The position numbers and the translations under genes were made by a program. A stretch of DNA of 64,000 bases, taken from contig NZ_LZJF01000027.1 of NCBI RefSeq assembly GCF_001666835.1, positions 1 to 64,000 of the forward strand, written 5' to 3'. Below are positions 47,871 through 56,499 of the stretch, one piece after another. The notes under the pieces were generated by a model. It had not been told where the DNA came from. It ran no database searches and saw only the letters and a program-made list of their open reading frames with translations. The first letter of the stretch is position 1, and each line of letters starts with the position of its first letter. Source of the DNA: Mycobacterium sp. E3251. GTDB taxonomy: Bacteria > Actinomycetota > Actinomycetes > Mycobacteriales > Mycobacteriaceae.

Positions 47871-49082
47871 ATGACGACCGCAGAAATCGTCTTCGATCCG
47901 TTCTCGGAGGACTTCTTCAACGGGGCCTACCAGACCTACCGACGCATGCGCGATGAGCAACCGGTCTACTACAACGCCGACCTCGACTTCTACGCACTGA
48001 CCCGCCATGCCGACGTCGCGCCCGCGTATAAAGACGCTGCGACATACTCGTCGGCCCGTGGAACCGACCTCGCCTCGATCCGCAATGGACTACCCGTCGA
48101 CACCGGCCCACGCATGATCATCATGATGGACCCTCCCAGCCATCGAGACATGCGAAGCTTGCTCAACAAAGTCTTCACGCCCAGAGCAATCCAAGCCCAA
48201 AAGGCAATGGCGACCGAGAAGATCGACAAGTACCTCAACCGAGTCGACCCCGACGGATTCGACGCCGTCCAGGACTTCACCGCACCGTTTCCAGTGGAAG
48301 TCATCACCAGCATGCTCGGCGCACCTGAGGACGACGCACAAAAGGTGCGGCACTGGGTCGACTTGTCCTTAACGCGCGAGATCGGACAACTCGAACTGAC
48401 CGAGGAGGGCACCCAAGCCTCCATCGATACTGCGATGTACTACTACGGGCTAATCGAACAGCGCCGCGCCCAACCCAGAGATGATCTGCTCACCAAATTG
48501 CTCGGAGCCGAGTTGGTCCGTCACGACGGAAAGAAGACTCGACTCGATGACATCGAAATCGCCGCATTCGCAACGATGCTCGGCGGAGCGGGAGCCGAAA
48601 CCGTGACCAAGCTCGTCGGCAGCGCGATCTACCTCTTCGCCCGGCACCCACACCAATGGCAGAAGTTGCTCGATGATCGGAGCCGGATTCCCGCTGCGGT
48701 CGAAGAATTACTGCGGTACGAGGCACCTTCCCAATACAACGTCCGCGTCGCCACGAGAGACGTCCAGCTGCACGGACAAACGATCCCCGAGGGCGCCCCT
48801 GTGTTCCTGATCAGTGGGTCTGCCAATCGTGACCACCTGGCGTGGACTGACGCCGACACGTTCGACATCGACCGAGACCGCACCGAGGCCCAGAATCTCG
48901 GCCTCGGATACGGCATCCACAGTTGCCTCGGTGCCGCCTTGGCTCGCATGGAAAGCGCCATCGCGTTGGAGAAGCTACTCGACTTCATGCCCCGATACGA
49001 AGTCGACTTCGACCGGTGCGAACGGGTTCAGATGGCGAATGTCGTCGGCTGGAAAACAATACCGGTACGGGTAATCAGATAG
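47871..49082 (+). CDS. Cytochrome P450 (island, second)
   Basis: 403 residues. The heme loop is LGLGYGIHSCLGAALARMES, Cys at residue 352. The I-helix is ATMLGGAGAETVTKLVGSAI, in which the usual acid-Thr pair reads Glu-Thr. The K-helix is VEELLRYEAPSQ. MDPPSHRDMRSLLNKVFTPR matches the substrate-site region of the first P450, so the two are related but clearly diverged paralogs. The ATG at 47871 lies 25 bp after the fusion gene and has TGGAGGG upstream. Third gene of the operon; a hairpin and the right att repeat follow. Confidence 0.93.
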   Translation: MTTAEIVFDPFSEDFFNGAYQTYRRMRDEQPVYYNADLDFYALTRHADVAPAYKDAATYSSARGTDLASIRNGLPVDTGPRMIIMMDPPSHRDMRSLLNKVFTPRAIQAQKAMATEKIDKYLNRVDPDGFDAVQDFTAPFPVEVITSMLGAPEDDAQKVRHWVDLSLTREIGQLELTEEGTQASIDTAMYYYGLIEQRRAQPRDDLLTKLLGAELVRHDGKKTRLDDIEIAAFATMLGGAGAETVTKLVGSAIYLFARHPHQWQKLLDDRSRIPAAVEELLRYEAPSQYNVRVATRDVQLHGQTIPEGAPVFLISGSANRDHLAWTDADTFDIDRDRTEAQNLGLGYGIHSCLGAALARMESAIALEKLLDFMPRYEVDFDRCERVQMANVVGWKTIPVRVIR

Positions 49083-49094
49083 GACTGTAGAAGA

Positions 49095-49127
49095 GCTAAC
49101 CCCTGAACGTGCAGCTCAGGATGTTAG

Positions 49128-49128
<1 letters not shown>
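49095..49128 (+). terminator. Hairpin at the right end of the island
   Basis: GCTAAC (49095-49100) pairs with GTTAGC (49123-49128) and CCTGA (49102-49106) pairs with TCAGG (49116-49120), a two-step stem with a 9-nt loop. It follows the second P450 stop by 12 bp and abuts the att repeat directly, so it may be the operon terminator or part of the element's attachment region. Confidence 0.5.
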
Positions 49129-49536
<408 letters not shown>

Positions 49537-49597
49537 ACGATCCACGGTACTACCTGCGCGATGCCGGTGCCAGCAACTATCGCGGCTGGACTCTATC

Positions 49598-50317
49598 GTG
49601 GACCTCGTGGACCGGTGGAACAAGCGACTCGACTCCGCCGACTGGGACGGCGTCGCCGCCGCGGTCGACGAGTACGGCGGGGCGCTGCTGCCACGGCTCC
49701 TCACCGGCGCCGAGGCGGCCCGGCTGCGCAGACTCTACGCCGACGACAGCCTGTTCCGCTCGACCATCGACATGGCACCCAAGCGGTACGGCGCCGGGCA
49801 ATACCGCTACTTTCACGCGCCGTATCCCGACCCGATCGAGGACCTCAAACAGGCGCTGTACCCCCGCCTGTTGCCGATCGCCCGCGACTGGTGGGCAAAG
49901 CTGGGCCGCGACGCGCCCTGGCCGGACAGCCTCGACGATTGGCTGGCCACCTGCCACGCGGCCGGCCAGACCCGGTCCACCGCGCTGATGCTCAAGTACG
50001 GCCCGGGCGATTGGAACGCCTTGCACCGAGACCTTTACGGGGACTTGGTTTTTCCGCTACAGGTGGTGATCAACTTGAGCGAACCCGACACCGATTACAC
50101 CGGCGGCGAATTCCTGCTCGTCGAACAGCGGCCGCGCGCGCAGTCCCGCGGCACCGCAACGCAATTGCCGCAGGGCCATGGATTCGTGTTCACCACGCGG
50201 GAGCGGCCGGTGCCCTCGAGTCGCGGCTGGTCCGCTGCCCCGGTGCGGCACGGGGTCTCGGTGGTGCGCTCCGGTGAGCGTTACGCCATGGGGCTGATCT
50301 TTCACGACGCGGCCTGA
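49598..50317 (+). CDS. 2-oxoglutarate/Fe(II)-dependent oxygenase family, Rv2227-like
   Basis: 239 residues. The C-terminal jelly-roll shows the iron-binding HxD in WNALHRDLYGDLVFPLQVVI (about 145-164), LSEPDTDYTGGEFLLVEQRP, and the distal His of VRHGVSVVRSGERYAMGL (about 216-233) with an Arg for 2-oxoglutarate. Related to prolyl-hydroxylase-like proteins; the substrate is unknown. The GTG at 49598 starts VDLVDRWNKRLDSADW; another GTG lies 9 bp downstream. It is divergent from rnpB, with only about 61 bp between. It overlaps the 3' end of the methyltransferase gene by 16 bp. Confidence 0.85.
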   Translation: MDLVDRWNKRLDSADWDGVAAAVDEYGGALLPRLLTGAEAARLRRLYADDSLFRSTIDMAPKRYGAGQYRYFHAPYPDPIEDLKQALYPRLLPIARDWWAKLGRDAPWPDSLDDWLATCHAAGQTRSTALMLKYGPGDWNALHRDLYGDLVFPLQVVINLSEPDTDYTGGEFLLVEQRPRAQSRGTATQLPQGHGFVFTTRERPVPSSRGWSAAPVRHGVSVVRSGERYAMGLIFHDAA

Positions 50318-50952
50318 GCGTCCCCGGCCCGTCGCCACACCATCACATGGTCGGTCACGGTCCCGACTTGCCCTTTCGGGCCGGTCGCCTCGCGTTCGGC
50401 CGCCTCAGCCCGGACCCGGGCCCAGCGGTCGCTGTCCAGCCGCAACGAGGCGAGCACCTCGTCGATACCCGGAAGGCGGTGATCGTCGTGCTCTGCCCAC
50501 GGCGGGGGCGCTCCATGGTCGACGATCAACAGCACACCCCCGACGTTCACGTGCTCGGCCGCGCGTCGCAGCACCGCCTCACGGTCCAACCGGGCCGGCG
50601 AGTGCAGATACTGCGCCGATACCAGGTCGAACATGCCGTCGGGAAAGCTCTCGTTGAGGTCGTGTTGCTGAAAGTCGATCTGCACGAGCAGATTCCGCTC
50701 CGAGGCCGCCTCCCTCGCGCGTTGCAGCGCGGTGGCCGAGACGTCGACGGCCACCACGCGCCAACCGCGTTCGGCCAGCCATAGCGCGTCGGCGCCCTCC
50801 CCGCAGCCGAGGTCGAGGGCACGGCCGGCCGGCACGTCGGCGACCGCTTCGGCAAGGCGGGGATTGACCCGTCCGGTCCACACCCGCCCCGTCGAGCGGT
50901 AGCGCTCTTCCCAGAACCGCCGGGCGTCATCGGGTTTGCAAGAAGTTTCCAT
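50302..50952 (-). CDS. SAM-dependent methyltransferase (class I)
   Basis: 216 residues from the ATG at 50952 (METSCKPDDARRFWEERYRS). It has AGRALDLGCGEGADALWLAE (motif I, about 42-61), VVAVDVSATALQRAREAA (motif II), and FDLVSAQYLH (motif IV). It resembles thiopurine S-methyltransferase/TehB-type small-molecule methyltransferases. Divergent from the XRE-cupin regulator with 46 bp between starts, an arrangement in which the regulator often controls the enzyme. Convergent and overlapping with the Rv2227-like gene. Not at this position in M. tuberculosis. Confidence 0.83.
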   Translation of the reverse strand: METSCKPDDARRFWEERYRSTGRVWTGRVNPRLAEAVADVPAGRALDLGCGEGADALWLAERGWRVVAVDVSATALQRAREAASERNLLVQIDFQQHDLNESFPDGMFDLVSAQYLHSPARLDREAVLRRAAEHVNVGGVLLIVDHGAPPPWAEHDDHRLPGIDEVLASLRLDSDRWARVRAEAAEREATGPKGQVGTVTDHVMVWRRAGDAQAAS

Positions 50953-50979
50953 GCCGCGAGATTGCCCAGCGCCGCCCAA

Positions 50980-51009
50980 TTTGCCAAGGTTATTTGCCAT
51001 GCAGGCAAA
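50980..51009. promoter_or_regulatory. TTTGCC repeat operator candidate at the methyltransferase/XRE divergent promoter
   Basis: TTTGCC occurs at 50980-50985 and 50993-50998, and its complement GGCAAA at 51004-51009, so TTTGCC-ATGCA-GGCAAA forms a palindrome that overlaps the XRE start codon. The position suits autoregulation by the XRE protein and control of the divergent methyltransferase. The same half-sites form the palindrome at 961-974. Confidence 0.45.
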
Positions 51010-51574
51010 ATCTGCTCCCGATATCGACCTTCAGGTGCGCCGGCGGCTGCGGGAACTTCGCATCCAGCGGGGCATGACGTTGCAGGAGGTGGGCGTGCGC
51101 GCCGGGATCGACATCTCGACGCTCAGCCGCCTCGAGTCGGGCAAGCGCCGGCTCGCGCTCGACCACCTGCCACGCCTCGCGCGGGCCCTGTCGGTGAGCA
51201 CCGACGAGTTGTTGGCGACCTCTGAAGCCCACGACCCGCGGGTGCGCGGGGCGGCGCACACCCACCACGGGGTCACCTACTGGCCGCTGACGCGCCAGGG
51301 CCCCGCCGGCGGCCTGCACGCCTTCAAGGTCCGCGTCAGCACCCGGCGCCGCACCCCGCCCGCGGAACTGCCGGTGCACGAGGGGCAGGAGTGGATGTAC
51401 GTCCTGTCCGGTCGACTGCGGTTGGTGCTGGGCGACCGCGACTTCACCATTGCTCCGGGCGAAGCGGTCGAGTTCTCCACCTGGACACCGCACTGGTTCG
51501 GGGTGGTCGACGGGCCGGTGGAGGCCATCATGATCTTCGGGGCGCACGGCGAGCGGCTTCACCTGCACAGTTGA
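50999..51574 (+). CDS. XRE-family regulator with C-terminal cupin sensor
   Basis: 191 residues. The HTH domain (about 13-70) reads RRRLRELRIQRGMTLQEVGV then DISTLSRLESGKRRLALDHL. The cupin (about 110-185) contains PVHEGQEWMYVLSGRLRLVL and FTIAPGEAVEFSTWTPHWFG, the two cupin motifs. This class usually senses a small metabolite and regulates a neighbouring catabolic or modification gene. The start at 50999 (MQAKSAPDIDLQVRRRLREL) begins just before the HTH; an upstream ATG at 50936 would overlap the methyltransferase start. P450 gene 74 bp downstream on the same strand. Confidence 0.87.
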   Translation: MQAKSAPDIDLQVRRRLRELRIQRGMTLQEVGVRAGIDISTLSRLESGKRRLALDHLPRLARALSVSTDELLATSEAHDPRVRGAAHTHHGVTYWPLTRQGPAGGLHAFKVRVSTRRRTPPAELPVHEGQEWMYVLSGRLRLVLGDRDFTIAPGEAVEFSTWTPHWFGVVDGPVEAIMIFGAHGERLHLHS

Positions 51575-51648
51575 CGCCCGCGCACCGATTGTGCGACCGC
51601 TTAGCATTGACCATTGCCCAGCGGGGATGTTGGTGCCAGTCTGACCAG

Positions 51649-52818
51649 ATGACAGAAACCGAAGGGTTCGTCGACCAGACCGTGACCGGTCTCGCGGAGC
51701 CGCAGCCGATGTACAAGGCGCTGCGCGAAACCAGCCCGGTGTTCCGGTCGCCGCAGGCCGTGGTTCTCAGCCGCCTGGCCGACATCGAGATGGCGCTCAA
51801 ACGCACCGAGGTGTTCTCGTCGAACATGGACGCCGTCGACCTGGGCAACGTGCGGCCGCTGATCCCCCTGCAGATCGACCCGCCCGAACATGCGAAGTAC
51901 CGCCGCGTCCTCGACCCGCTGTTCACCCCGCGGGAGATGGCCCGCCGGGAACCCCGCGTCACCGAACTGGTGAACGAGATGATCGACCGCTTCGCCGATC
52001 GGGGCGAATGCGACTTCCACGCCGAGTTCGCGGTGCCCCTGCCGTGCACCGTCTTCCTGCAGGTGCTCGGGCTGCCGCTGGAGGACCTCGACAAGTTCCT
52101 GGAATGGAAGGACGGCGTGATCCGCCCGGAGGGGGATTCCGGCTTCGACCGCCGCCACGAAAGCTCCGCAGCGGTGGCGCAACAGATCTACGACTACTTC
52201 GACCGCGCCATCGACGACCACATCGCCAGTCCCCGCGACGACGTGCTGTCGGCGATGATCGCCGCCGAGATCGCCGGGCAGCCGCTGTCGCGCGAAGAGC
52301 TCCTGGACATCTGCTTCCTGTTCCTGATCGCCGGCCTGGACACGGTGACCGACTCGCTCGACTGCTTCTTCGTGTACCTCGCCCGCCACCCCGACCACCG
52401 TCGCCAGCTGGTCGAGCAGCCCGACGTGCTGCCGGGCGCCGTCGAGGAGTTACTGCGCTGGGAGACACCGGTGCCCGGCGTCGCCCGCGTCGCCATTCAA
52501 GACGTCGAGGTGGGCGGGTGTCCCATCAGCAAGGGCGAACGGGTCAGCCCGCTGCTGGGGGCCGCCAACACCGACCCGGCCGAGTTCGCCGACCCGGAAC
52601 TGGTCGACTTCACCCGCAACCCGAACCGGCACCGCGCATTCGGCGGCGGCCCGCACCGCTGCCTCGGCTCTCACCTCGCCCGCATGGAGCTGCGGGTGGC
52701 GTTACGCGAATTCCACCGGCGCATACCGGATTACGAGATCAAGCCCGGCACCCAGCTGACCTACACCGCCGCGCTGCGTTCGGTGGAGTCGCTGCCGCTG
52801 GTGTTTCCGGCGCCATGA
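51649..52818 (+). CDS. Cytochrome P450 coupled to a ferredoxin gene
   Basis: 389 residues. Heme loop HRAFGGGPHRCLGSHLARME with Cys at 338; I-helix LFLIAGLDTVTDSLDC with an Asp-Thr pair; K-helix VEELLRWETP. QIDPPEHAKYRRVLDPLFTP is the usual B/C-region. The ATG at 51649 (MTETEGFVDQTVTGLAEPQP) is the natural start; the longer frame upstream runs through the XRE gene in another frame. Its stop overlaps the ferredoxin ATG (ATGA), so the redox pair is made together. Substrate unknown. Confidence 0.93.
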   Translation: MTETEGFVDQTVTGLAEPQPMYKALRETSPVFRSPQAVVLSRLADIEMALKRTEVFSSNMDAVDLGNVRPLIPLQIDPPEHAKYRRVLDPLFTPREMARREPRVTELVNEMIDRFADRGECDFHAEFAVPLPCTVFLQVLGLPLEDLDKFLEWKDGVIRPEGDSGFDRRHESSAAVAQQIYDYFDRAIDDHIASPRDDVLSAMIAAEIAGQPLSREELLDICFLFLIAGLDTVTDSLDCFFVYLARHPDHRRQLVEQPDVLPGAVEELLRWETPVPGVARVAIQDVEVGGCPISKGERVSPLLGAANTDPAEFADPELVDFTRNPNRHRAFGGGPHRCLGSHLARMELRVALREFHRRIPDYEIKPGTQLTYTAALRSVESLPLVFPAP

Positions 52819-53009
52819 CCCGCATAGTCGTCGACGCCGACCGTTGCACCGGGCACGGACGCTGCTACACCCTGGCGCCCGACGTCTTCGACGCCGACGA
52901 GGTCGGCCACTCCGTGGTACTCGTCGCTGAGGTGTCCGGCGAACTCGAGGCGCAGGCCGTCACCGCGGAGCAGAACTGTCCCGAAGGCGCAATCTCCCTA
53001 TCCCGTTGA
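52815..53009 (+). CDS. [3Fe-4S]-type ferredoxin
   Basis: 64 residues: VDADRCTGHGRCYTLAPDVF at the N-terminus and NCPEGAISL at the C-terminus. The Cys pattern C-x5-C ... C-P lacks the fourth ligand of a 4Fe-4S site (a His or Gly takes its place in CTGHGRC), as in mycobacterial P450 partner ferredoxins. It donates electrons to the P450 upstream. Overlaps the P450 stop by 4 bp and the start of the oxidoreductase gene by 4 bp. Confidence 0.93.
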   Translation: MTRIVVDADRCTGHGRCYTLAPDVFDADEVGHSVVLVAEVSGELEAQAVTAEQNCPEGAISLSR

Positions 53010-54556
53010 AGCAGAACGAAACTCCGGTGGTTGCCCCGCCGTCGAATGAGCGGATGATCGCCGGGGTCGCCGCCGCATCCGTCGCGCTCGGGATGGCCCA
53101 GCTGGTGGGCATCCCGTTCGGTGCGCGGGCCGACGCGCGGGCCGCCATCGGCGCGGCGGTCGTCGACCTGACACCCGGCCCGGTCAAAGAGTGGGCGATT
53201 CAGACCCTGGGCTCTTTGGACAAACTCTTCCTGGCCGTGGCCGTGCTGGTGGTGATCGCGGCGATCGCCGCGATTGCCGGGACGCTGGAGACCCGGCGCC
53301 GCCCACTCGGGAGCGCCGTGATCGCCGCGGCGGGCGCGCTCGGATGCGTCGCGGTGTTGTCGCGACCGGGAGCGACGGCGCTCGACGCGATCCCGACCAT
53401 CGCGGGCGCGGCGTGCGGCGTGGCGGCCCTGCGCCTGCTAACCCGTCGTTTTCGGCAGGATCCCGAAGACGCTGGCGACCTCGACGAGCCGGATGCCGGC
53501 AGACGCAGGTTGGTCGTGCTCGGATTCGGAGTCGTGAGTGGCGTGGCGGGCGCGGTCATCACACGGTTGGCGCATTCGGTGGCCGCGGACCGCACCGGCT
53601 TCGCGCTGCCCAAGCCGCGCACGCCGGCACCCCCGGCGCCCGCCGATGTGCAGCCGAAAGGCGTTGCGCTGCCGAGCTTCGTGACCCCCAGCGCCGACTT
53701 CTACCGGGTGGACACCGCGCTCACCGTTCCCCAACTCAGCCACTCCGACTGGCGGCTGCGCATTCACGGCATGGTGAATCGCGAAGCCACTTACAGTTTC
53801 GCCGACCTCGCCGGCTTCGACGTGATCGAAAAGGTGGCGACGCTCACCTGCGTTTCCAATCCCGTTGGGGGCAACCTCATTTCGACCGGGGTGTGGACGG
53901 GCTATCGAGTGGCCGACCTGTTGGCGGCGGCCGGCGTGCGTCCGGAGGCCGACATGGTGCTGTCGACGTCGATCGACGGGTTCACTGCCGGCACGCCGGT
54001 GGATGCGCTCACCGATGGCCGCGACGCGCTATTGGCGGTCGCCCTCAACGGTGAGCCCCTGCCGATCGAGCATGGCTATCCGGCCCGGCTGGTCGTCCCG
54101 GGGCTCTATGGGTATGTGTCGGCCACCAAGTGGGTCATCGACGTGGAGCTGACCCGCTTCGACAAGGCGCAGGCGTACTGGACGCGGCAGGGCTGGGCAC
54201 CGCGCGCACCCGTCAAGACCGAGTCGCGGATCGACGTGCCGAAAAACGGTCAGCGGGTGCCGGTGGGTCCCGTCGTTTTCGGCGGCGTCGCGTGGGCGCA
54301 GAATCGCGGCGTGCGGTCCGTGGAAGTCCGCATCGACGACGGCGCGTGGCAGGCAGCCGAACAGGGCGCGAGCTACTCCAACCAGACGTGGCGGCTGTGG
54401 AGCTTTCCCTGGCAGGCGAAAAGCCCTGGGCAGCACACCATCACCGTGCGCGCCACCGACAACACCGGGGAAACCCAGACCTCGCACAGAGCCGCTACGG
54501 TCCCCGACGGCGCCACCGGCTGGCACTCGGTGGACTTCACCGTGACAGGGACGTGA
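53006..54556 (+). CDS. Molybdopterin-dependent oxidoreductase, sulfite oxidase-like, with membrane domain
   Basis: 516 residues. The N-terminal part has about five TM helices (about 16-40, 68-92, 96-112, 120-134, 163-186). The Mo-cofactor domain (about 215-390) has LRIHGMVNREATYSFADL and the Mo-ligating Cys in VATLTCVSNPVGGNLISTG (about residue 288), followed by the SUOX-type dimerisation domain with RSVEVRIDDGAWQAAEQG. The catalytic part is likely outside the membrane. The start is a TTG at 53006 overlapping the ferredoxin stop (TTGA); TTG is unusual, and an ATG at 53054 (MIAGVAAASV) is the alternative. Coupling to a P450-ferredoxin pair is uncommon. Confidence 0.85.
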   Translation: MKQNETPVVAPPSNERMIAGVAAASVALGMAQLVGIPFGARADARAAIGAAVVDLTPGPVKEWAIQTLGSLDKLFLAVAVLVVIAAIAAIAGTLETRRRPLGSAVIAAAGALGCVAVLSRPGATALDAIPTIAGAACGVAALRLLTRRFRQDPEDAGDLDEPDAGRRRLVVLGFGVVSGVAGAVITRLAHSVAADRTGFALPKPRTPAPPAPADVQPKGVALPSFVTPSADFYRVDTALTVPQLSHSDWRLRIHGMVNREATYSFADLAGFDVIEKVATLTCVSNPVGGNLISTGVWTGYRVADLLAAAGVRPEADMVLSTSIDGFTAGTPVDALTDGRDALLAVALNGEPLPIEHGYPARLVVPGLYGYVSATKWVIDVELTRFDKAQAYWTRQGWAPRAPVKTESRIDVPKNGQRVPVGPVVFGGVAWAQNRGVRSVEVRIDDGAWQAAEQGASYSNQTWRLWSFPWQAKSPGQHTITVRATDNTGETQTSHRAATVPDGATGWHSVDFTVTGT

Positions 54557-54560
54557 AGCC

Positions 54561-54761
54561 CTATTTCGACGAGAGTTTCCGCCAGCTGACTACCGCGATC
54601 ACGATGCCGATCACCGCGGTGATCGGACCGATGACCGACCAGGTGGTGGTGTTGCTCATCGGGCTACCACCGAGCACCCCGAATCCCTGAAGCGCCCAGA
54701 TCAAGCCGAACAAGGCGACGATCAAACCGAAGGCTAAGGTCGCGACGAATGTCCTTCTCAT
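54561..54761 (-). CDS. Small two-TM membrane protein
   Basis: 66 residues: RRTFVATLAFGLIVALFGLI (TM1, about 6-27) and a second helix GPITAVIGIVIAVVSW (about 45-60), with a short polar loop SPMSNTTTWS between. Basic ends suggest both termini face the cytosol. No recognised family. Convergent with the molybdopterin oxidoreductase, 4 bp between stops, and in the same direction as the TetR gene 21 bp upstream. Confidence 0.6.
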   Translation of the reverse strand: MRRTFVATLAFGLIVALFGLIWALQGFGVLGGSPMSNTTTWSVIGPITAVIGIVIAVVSWRKLSSK

Positions 54762-54782
54762 AGGCGGATGGTACGACCAGGC

Positions 54783-55364
54783 TCACCGGCGGGCGAGCGC
54801 GTGCCACGCCAAGTCGACGATCGCGGCGCAGTAGTCGTCGTCGACGGGAACGTCGGAGTACAGGGCCCGAATGTTGAGCGGCGCCAGCAGGATCTGAACC
54901 GCGGCCAGGGTGTTGACGTCGTCGCGCAATTCACCCCGCTCCCTGGCCCGGTCCACGACCGCGCGCATCGCATTGAAATGTGCCCGCCAGAACCGCACCC
55001 GGGTGACTTCGTCGTGCCCCCCGCGGCGGTCCATCACCAGCGCGCGCAACAGTGTGCAGCCGACTTCAGTGTTGATCCGATTGGTCACATTGCGGGCCAG
55101 GGCCTCCAGGTCTCCTCGCAACGAGCCGGTGTCGGTTCCCGACCTCACCGTCTCGACGTCGGAAAGCACCGCGTCGACCATGAGTTGGCGCCGATCTGCC
55201 CAATAGCGGTACACCATCGCGGGGTCGAGGTGATTCCGCTCGGCCAACGCCTCGATGCTGAACCGCTCGACGCCCCATCGGGTCAACTCGTCGAGCACGG
55301 CCGGCATCACCAGCGCCCGAACGTCCGCAGGAATCGGATCTGCTGATGGTTGGGACGGCCGCAT
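54783..55364 (-). CDS. TetR-family transcriptional regulator
   Basis: 193 residues. HTH region: ELTRWGVERFSIEALAERNH then LDPAMVYRYWADRRQLMVDA (about 52-71), followed by a helical ligand domain with no recognisable ligand. Targets unknown; nearest candidates are the small membrane protein downstream and the P450 set. The start codon is 17 bp after the stop of the RNase H/CobC fusion gene on the same strand, so it could be read from that operon. Confidence 0.85.
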   Translation of the reverse strand: MRPSQPSADPIPADVRALVMPAVLDELTRWGVERFSIEALAERNHLDPAMVYRYWADRRQLMVDAVLSDVETVRSGTDTGSLRGDLEALARNVTNRINTEVGCTLLRALVMDRRGGHDEVTRVRFWRAHFNAMRAVVDRARERGELRDDVNTLAAVQILLAPLNIRALYSDVPVDDDYCAAIVDLAWHALARR

Positions 55365-55380
55365 GAGTTCTCCTTGGCGC

Positions 55381-56499
55381 CTACAGGTAGCCCGTCTGGT
55401 TCACCAGACGCACGGACGACGCCCCGTCAGAATAGAACTCCGCAATGCTCAGCGATGCCAGGTCGAGATGCAGCCGGTACAGGATGCCCGGCCCGGCCTC
55501 CAGCGCGAGCCGCAGCAGCATCTTGATCGGCGTCACGTGGGACACCACCAGCACCGTCGTGCCCTGGTGCGCGGCGATGATGCGTTCGCGCGCCCGCAGT
55601 ACCCGGTCGAGCACGTCGTCGAAGCTTTCACCGCCCGGCGGGGTGGTGCCGGTGTCCCGCAGCCAGCGCCCGTGCAGTTCCGGGTCGCGCTCGGCGGCCT
55701 CGGCGAACGTCAATCCCTCCCAGGCGCCGAAGTCGGTCTCGATCAAGTCGTCGTCGACGGTCACGTCCAGGCCGAGCGCCTTGGCGGCCCTGGCCGCGGT
55801 GTCGTAGGCCCGCTGCAGCGGCGAGGCGAACACCGCCGAGATTCCGCCGCGCTGCGCCAGATAACGCGCCGCGGCGTCGGCCTGCCGGCGGCCCACTTCG
55901 GTCAGGGCCGGGTTGCCGCGGCCCGAATAGCGGCGCTGCGCCGACAGCTCGGTCTGGCCGTGCCGCAGCAGCAGCAGCCTGGTCGGCGTACCGCGCGCCC
56001 CGGTCCATCCGGGCGCATGCGGGGGTGGCGAGGACTGCGCCGCAGCGGTTTTCGCGGGTTCGGCCGCGGCCAGTCCGGGATCTTCCCCCGTGCCGCTGGC
56101 GGCGGCGTCCATCGCCTCGTTCGCCAGCCGATCGGCATAAGAGTTGCGGTCCCGCGGAATCCACGTGTAGCTGATCCGATCGAAGCGCGCCGCCAGCTTT
56201 CGGGCCTGGCCGTGCAGCTCGACCAGGTCGGGATGCTTGACCTTCCACCGCCCCGACATCTGCTCCACCAGCAGCTTGGAATCCAGGAAGACCGCGGCCT
56301 CGGTCGCGCCAACCCGCAGGGCGTCGTCCAAACCGGCCAACAGGCCACGGTATTCGGCCACGTTGTTGGTGGCCCGGCCGATGGCCTGCTTGGTTTCCGC
56401 CAGCACCGTCGCGCGGTCCTCCGTCCAGACCACGGCGCCGTATCCGGCCGGGCCGGGATTGCCGCGCGACCCGCCGTCGGCCTCGATCACCACCTTCAC
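55381..56499 (-). CDS. Bifunctional RNase HI / alpha-ribazole phosphatase (CobC domain), Rv2228c-like
   Basis: 372 residues. The N-terminal RNase HI (about 1-130) has ADGGSRGNPGPAGYGAVVW, the Glu in NNVAEYRGLL, and the Asp of FLDSKLLVEQMSG; the fourth acidic residue is in NSYADRLANEA. It removes RNA from RNA/DNA hybrids. The C-terminal histidine phosphatase (about 170-372) begins LLLLRHGQTELSAQRRYSGR and ends with VSHVTPIKMLLR, and dephosphorylates alpha-ribazole phosphate in B12 synthesis. A Pro/Ala linker joins them. The GTG at 56499 overlaps the stop of the upstream gene. The fusion is known in mycobacteria. Confidence 0.94.
   Translation of the reverse strand: MKVVIEADGGSRGNPGPAGYGAVVWTEDRATVLAETKQAIGRATNNVAEYRGLLAGLDDALRVGATEAAVFLDSKLLVEQMSGRWKVKHPDLVELHGQARKLAARFDRISYTWIPRDRNSYADRLANEAMDAAASGTGEDPGLAAAEPAKTAAAQSSPPPHAPGWTGARGTPTRLLLLRHGQTELSAQRRYSGRGNPALTEVGRRQADAAARYLAQRGGISAVFASPLQRAYDTAARAAKALGLDVTVDDDLIETDFGAWEGLTFAEAAERDPELHGRWLRDTGTTPPGGESFDDVLDRVLRARERIIAAHQGTTVLVVSHVTPIKMLLRLALEAGPGILYRLHLDLASLSIAEFYSDGASSVRLVNQTGYL

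Noticed and set aside
55381..56499. RNase HI-CobC fusion as a novelty
   Set aside because: Known bifunctional protein of mycobacteria and relatives (Rv2228c).
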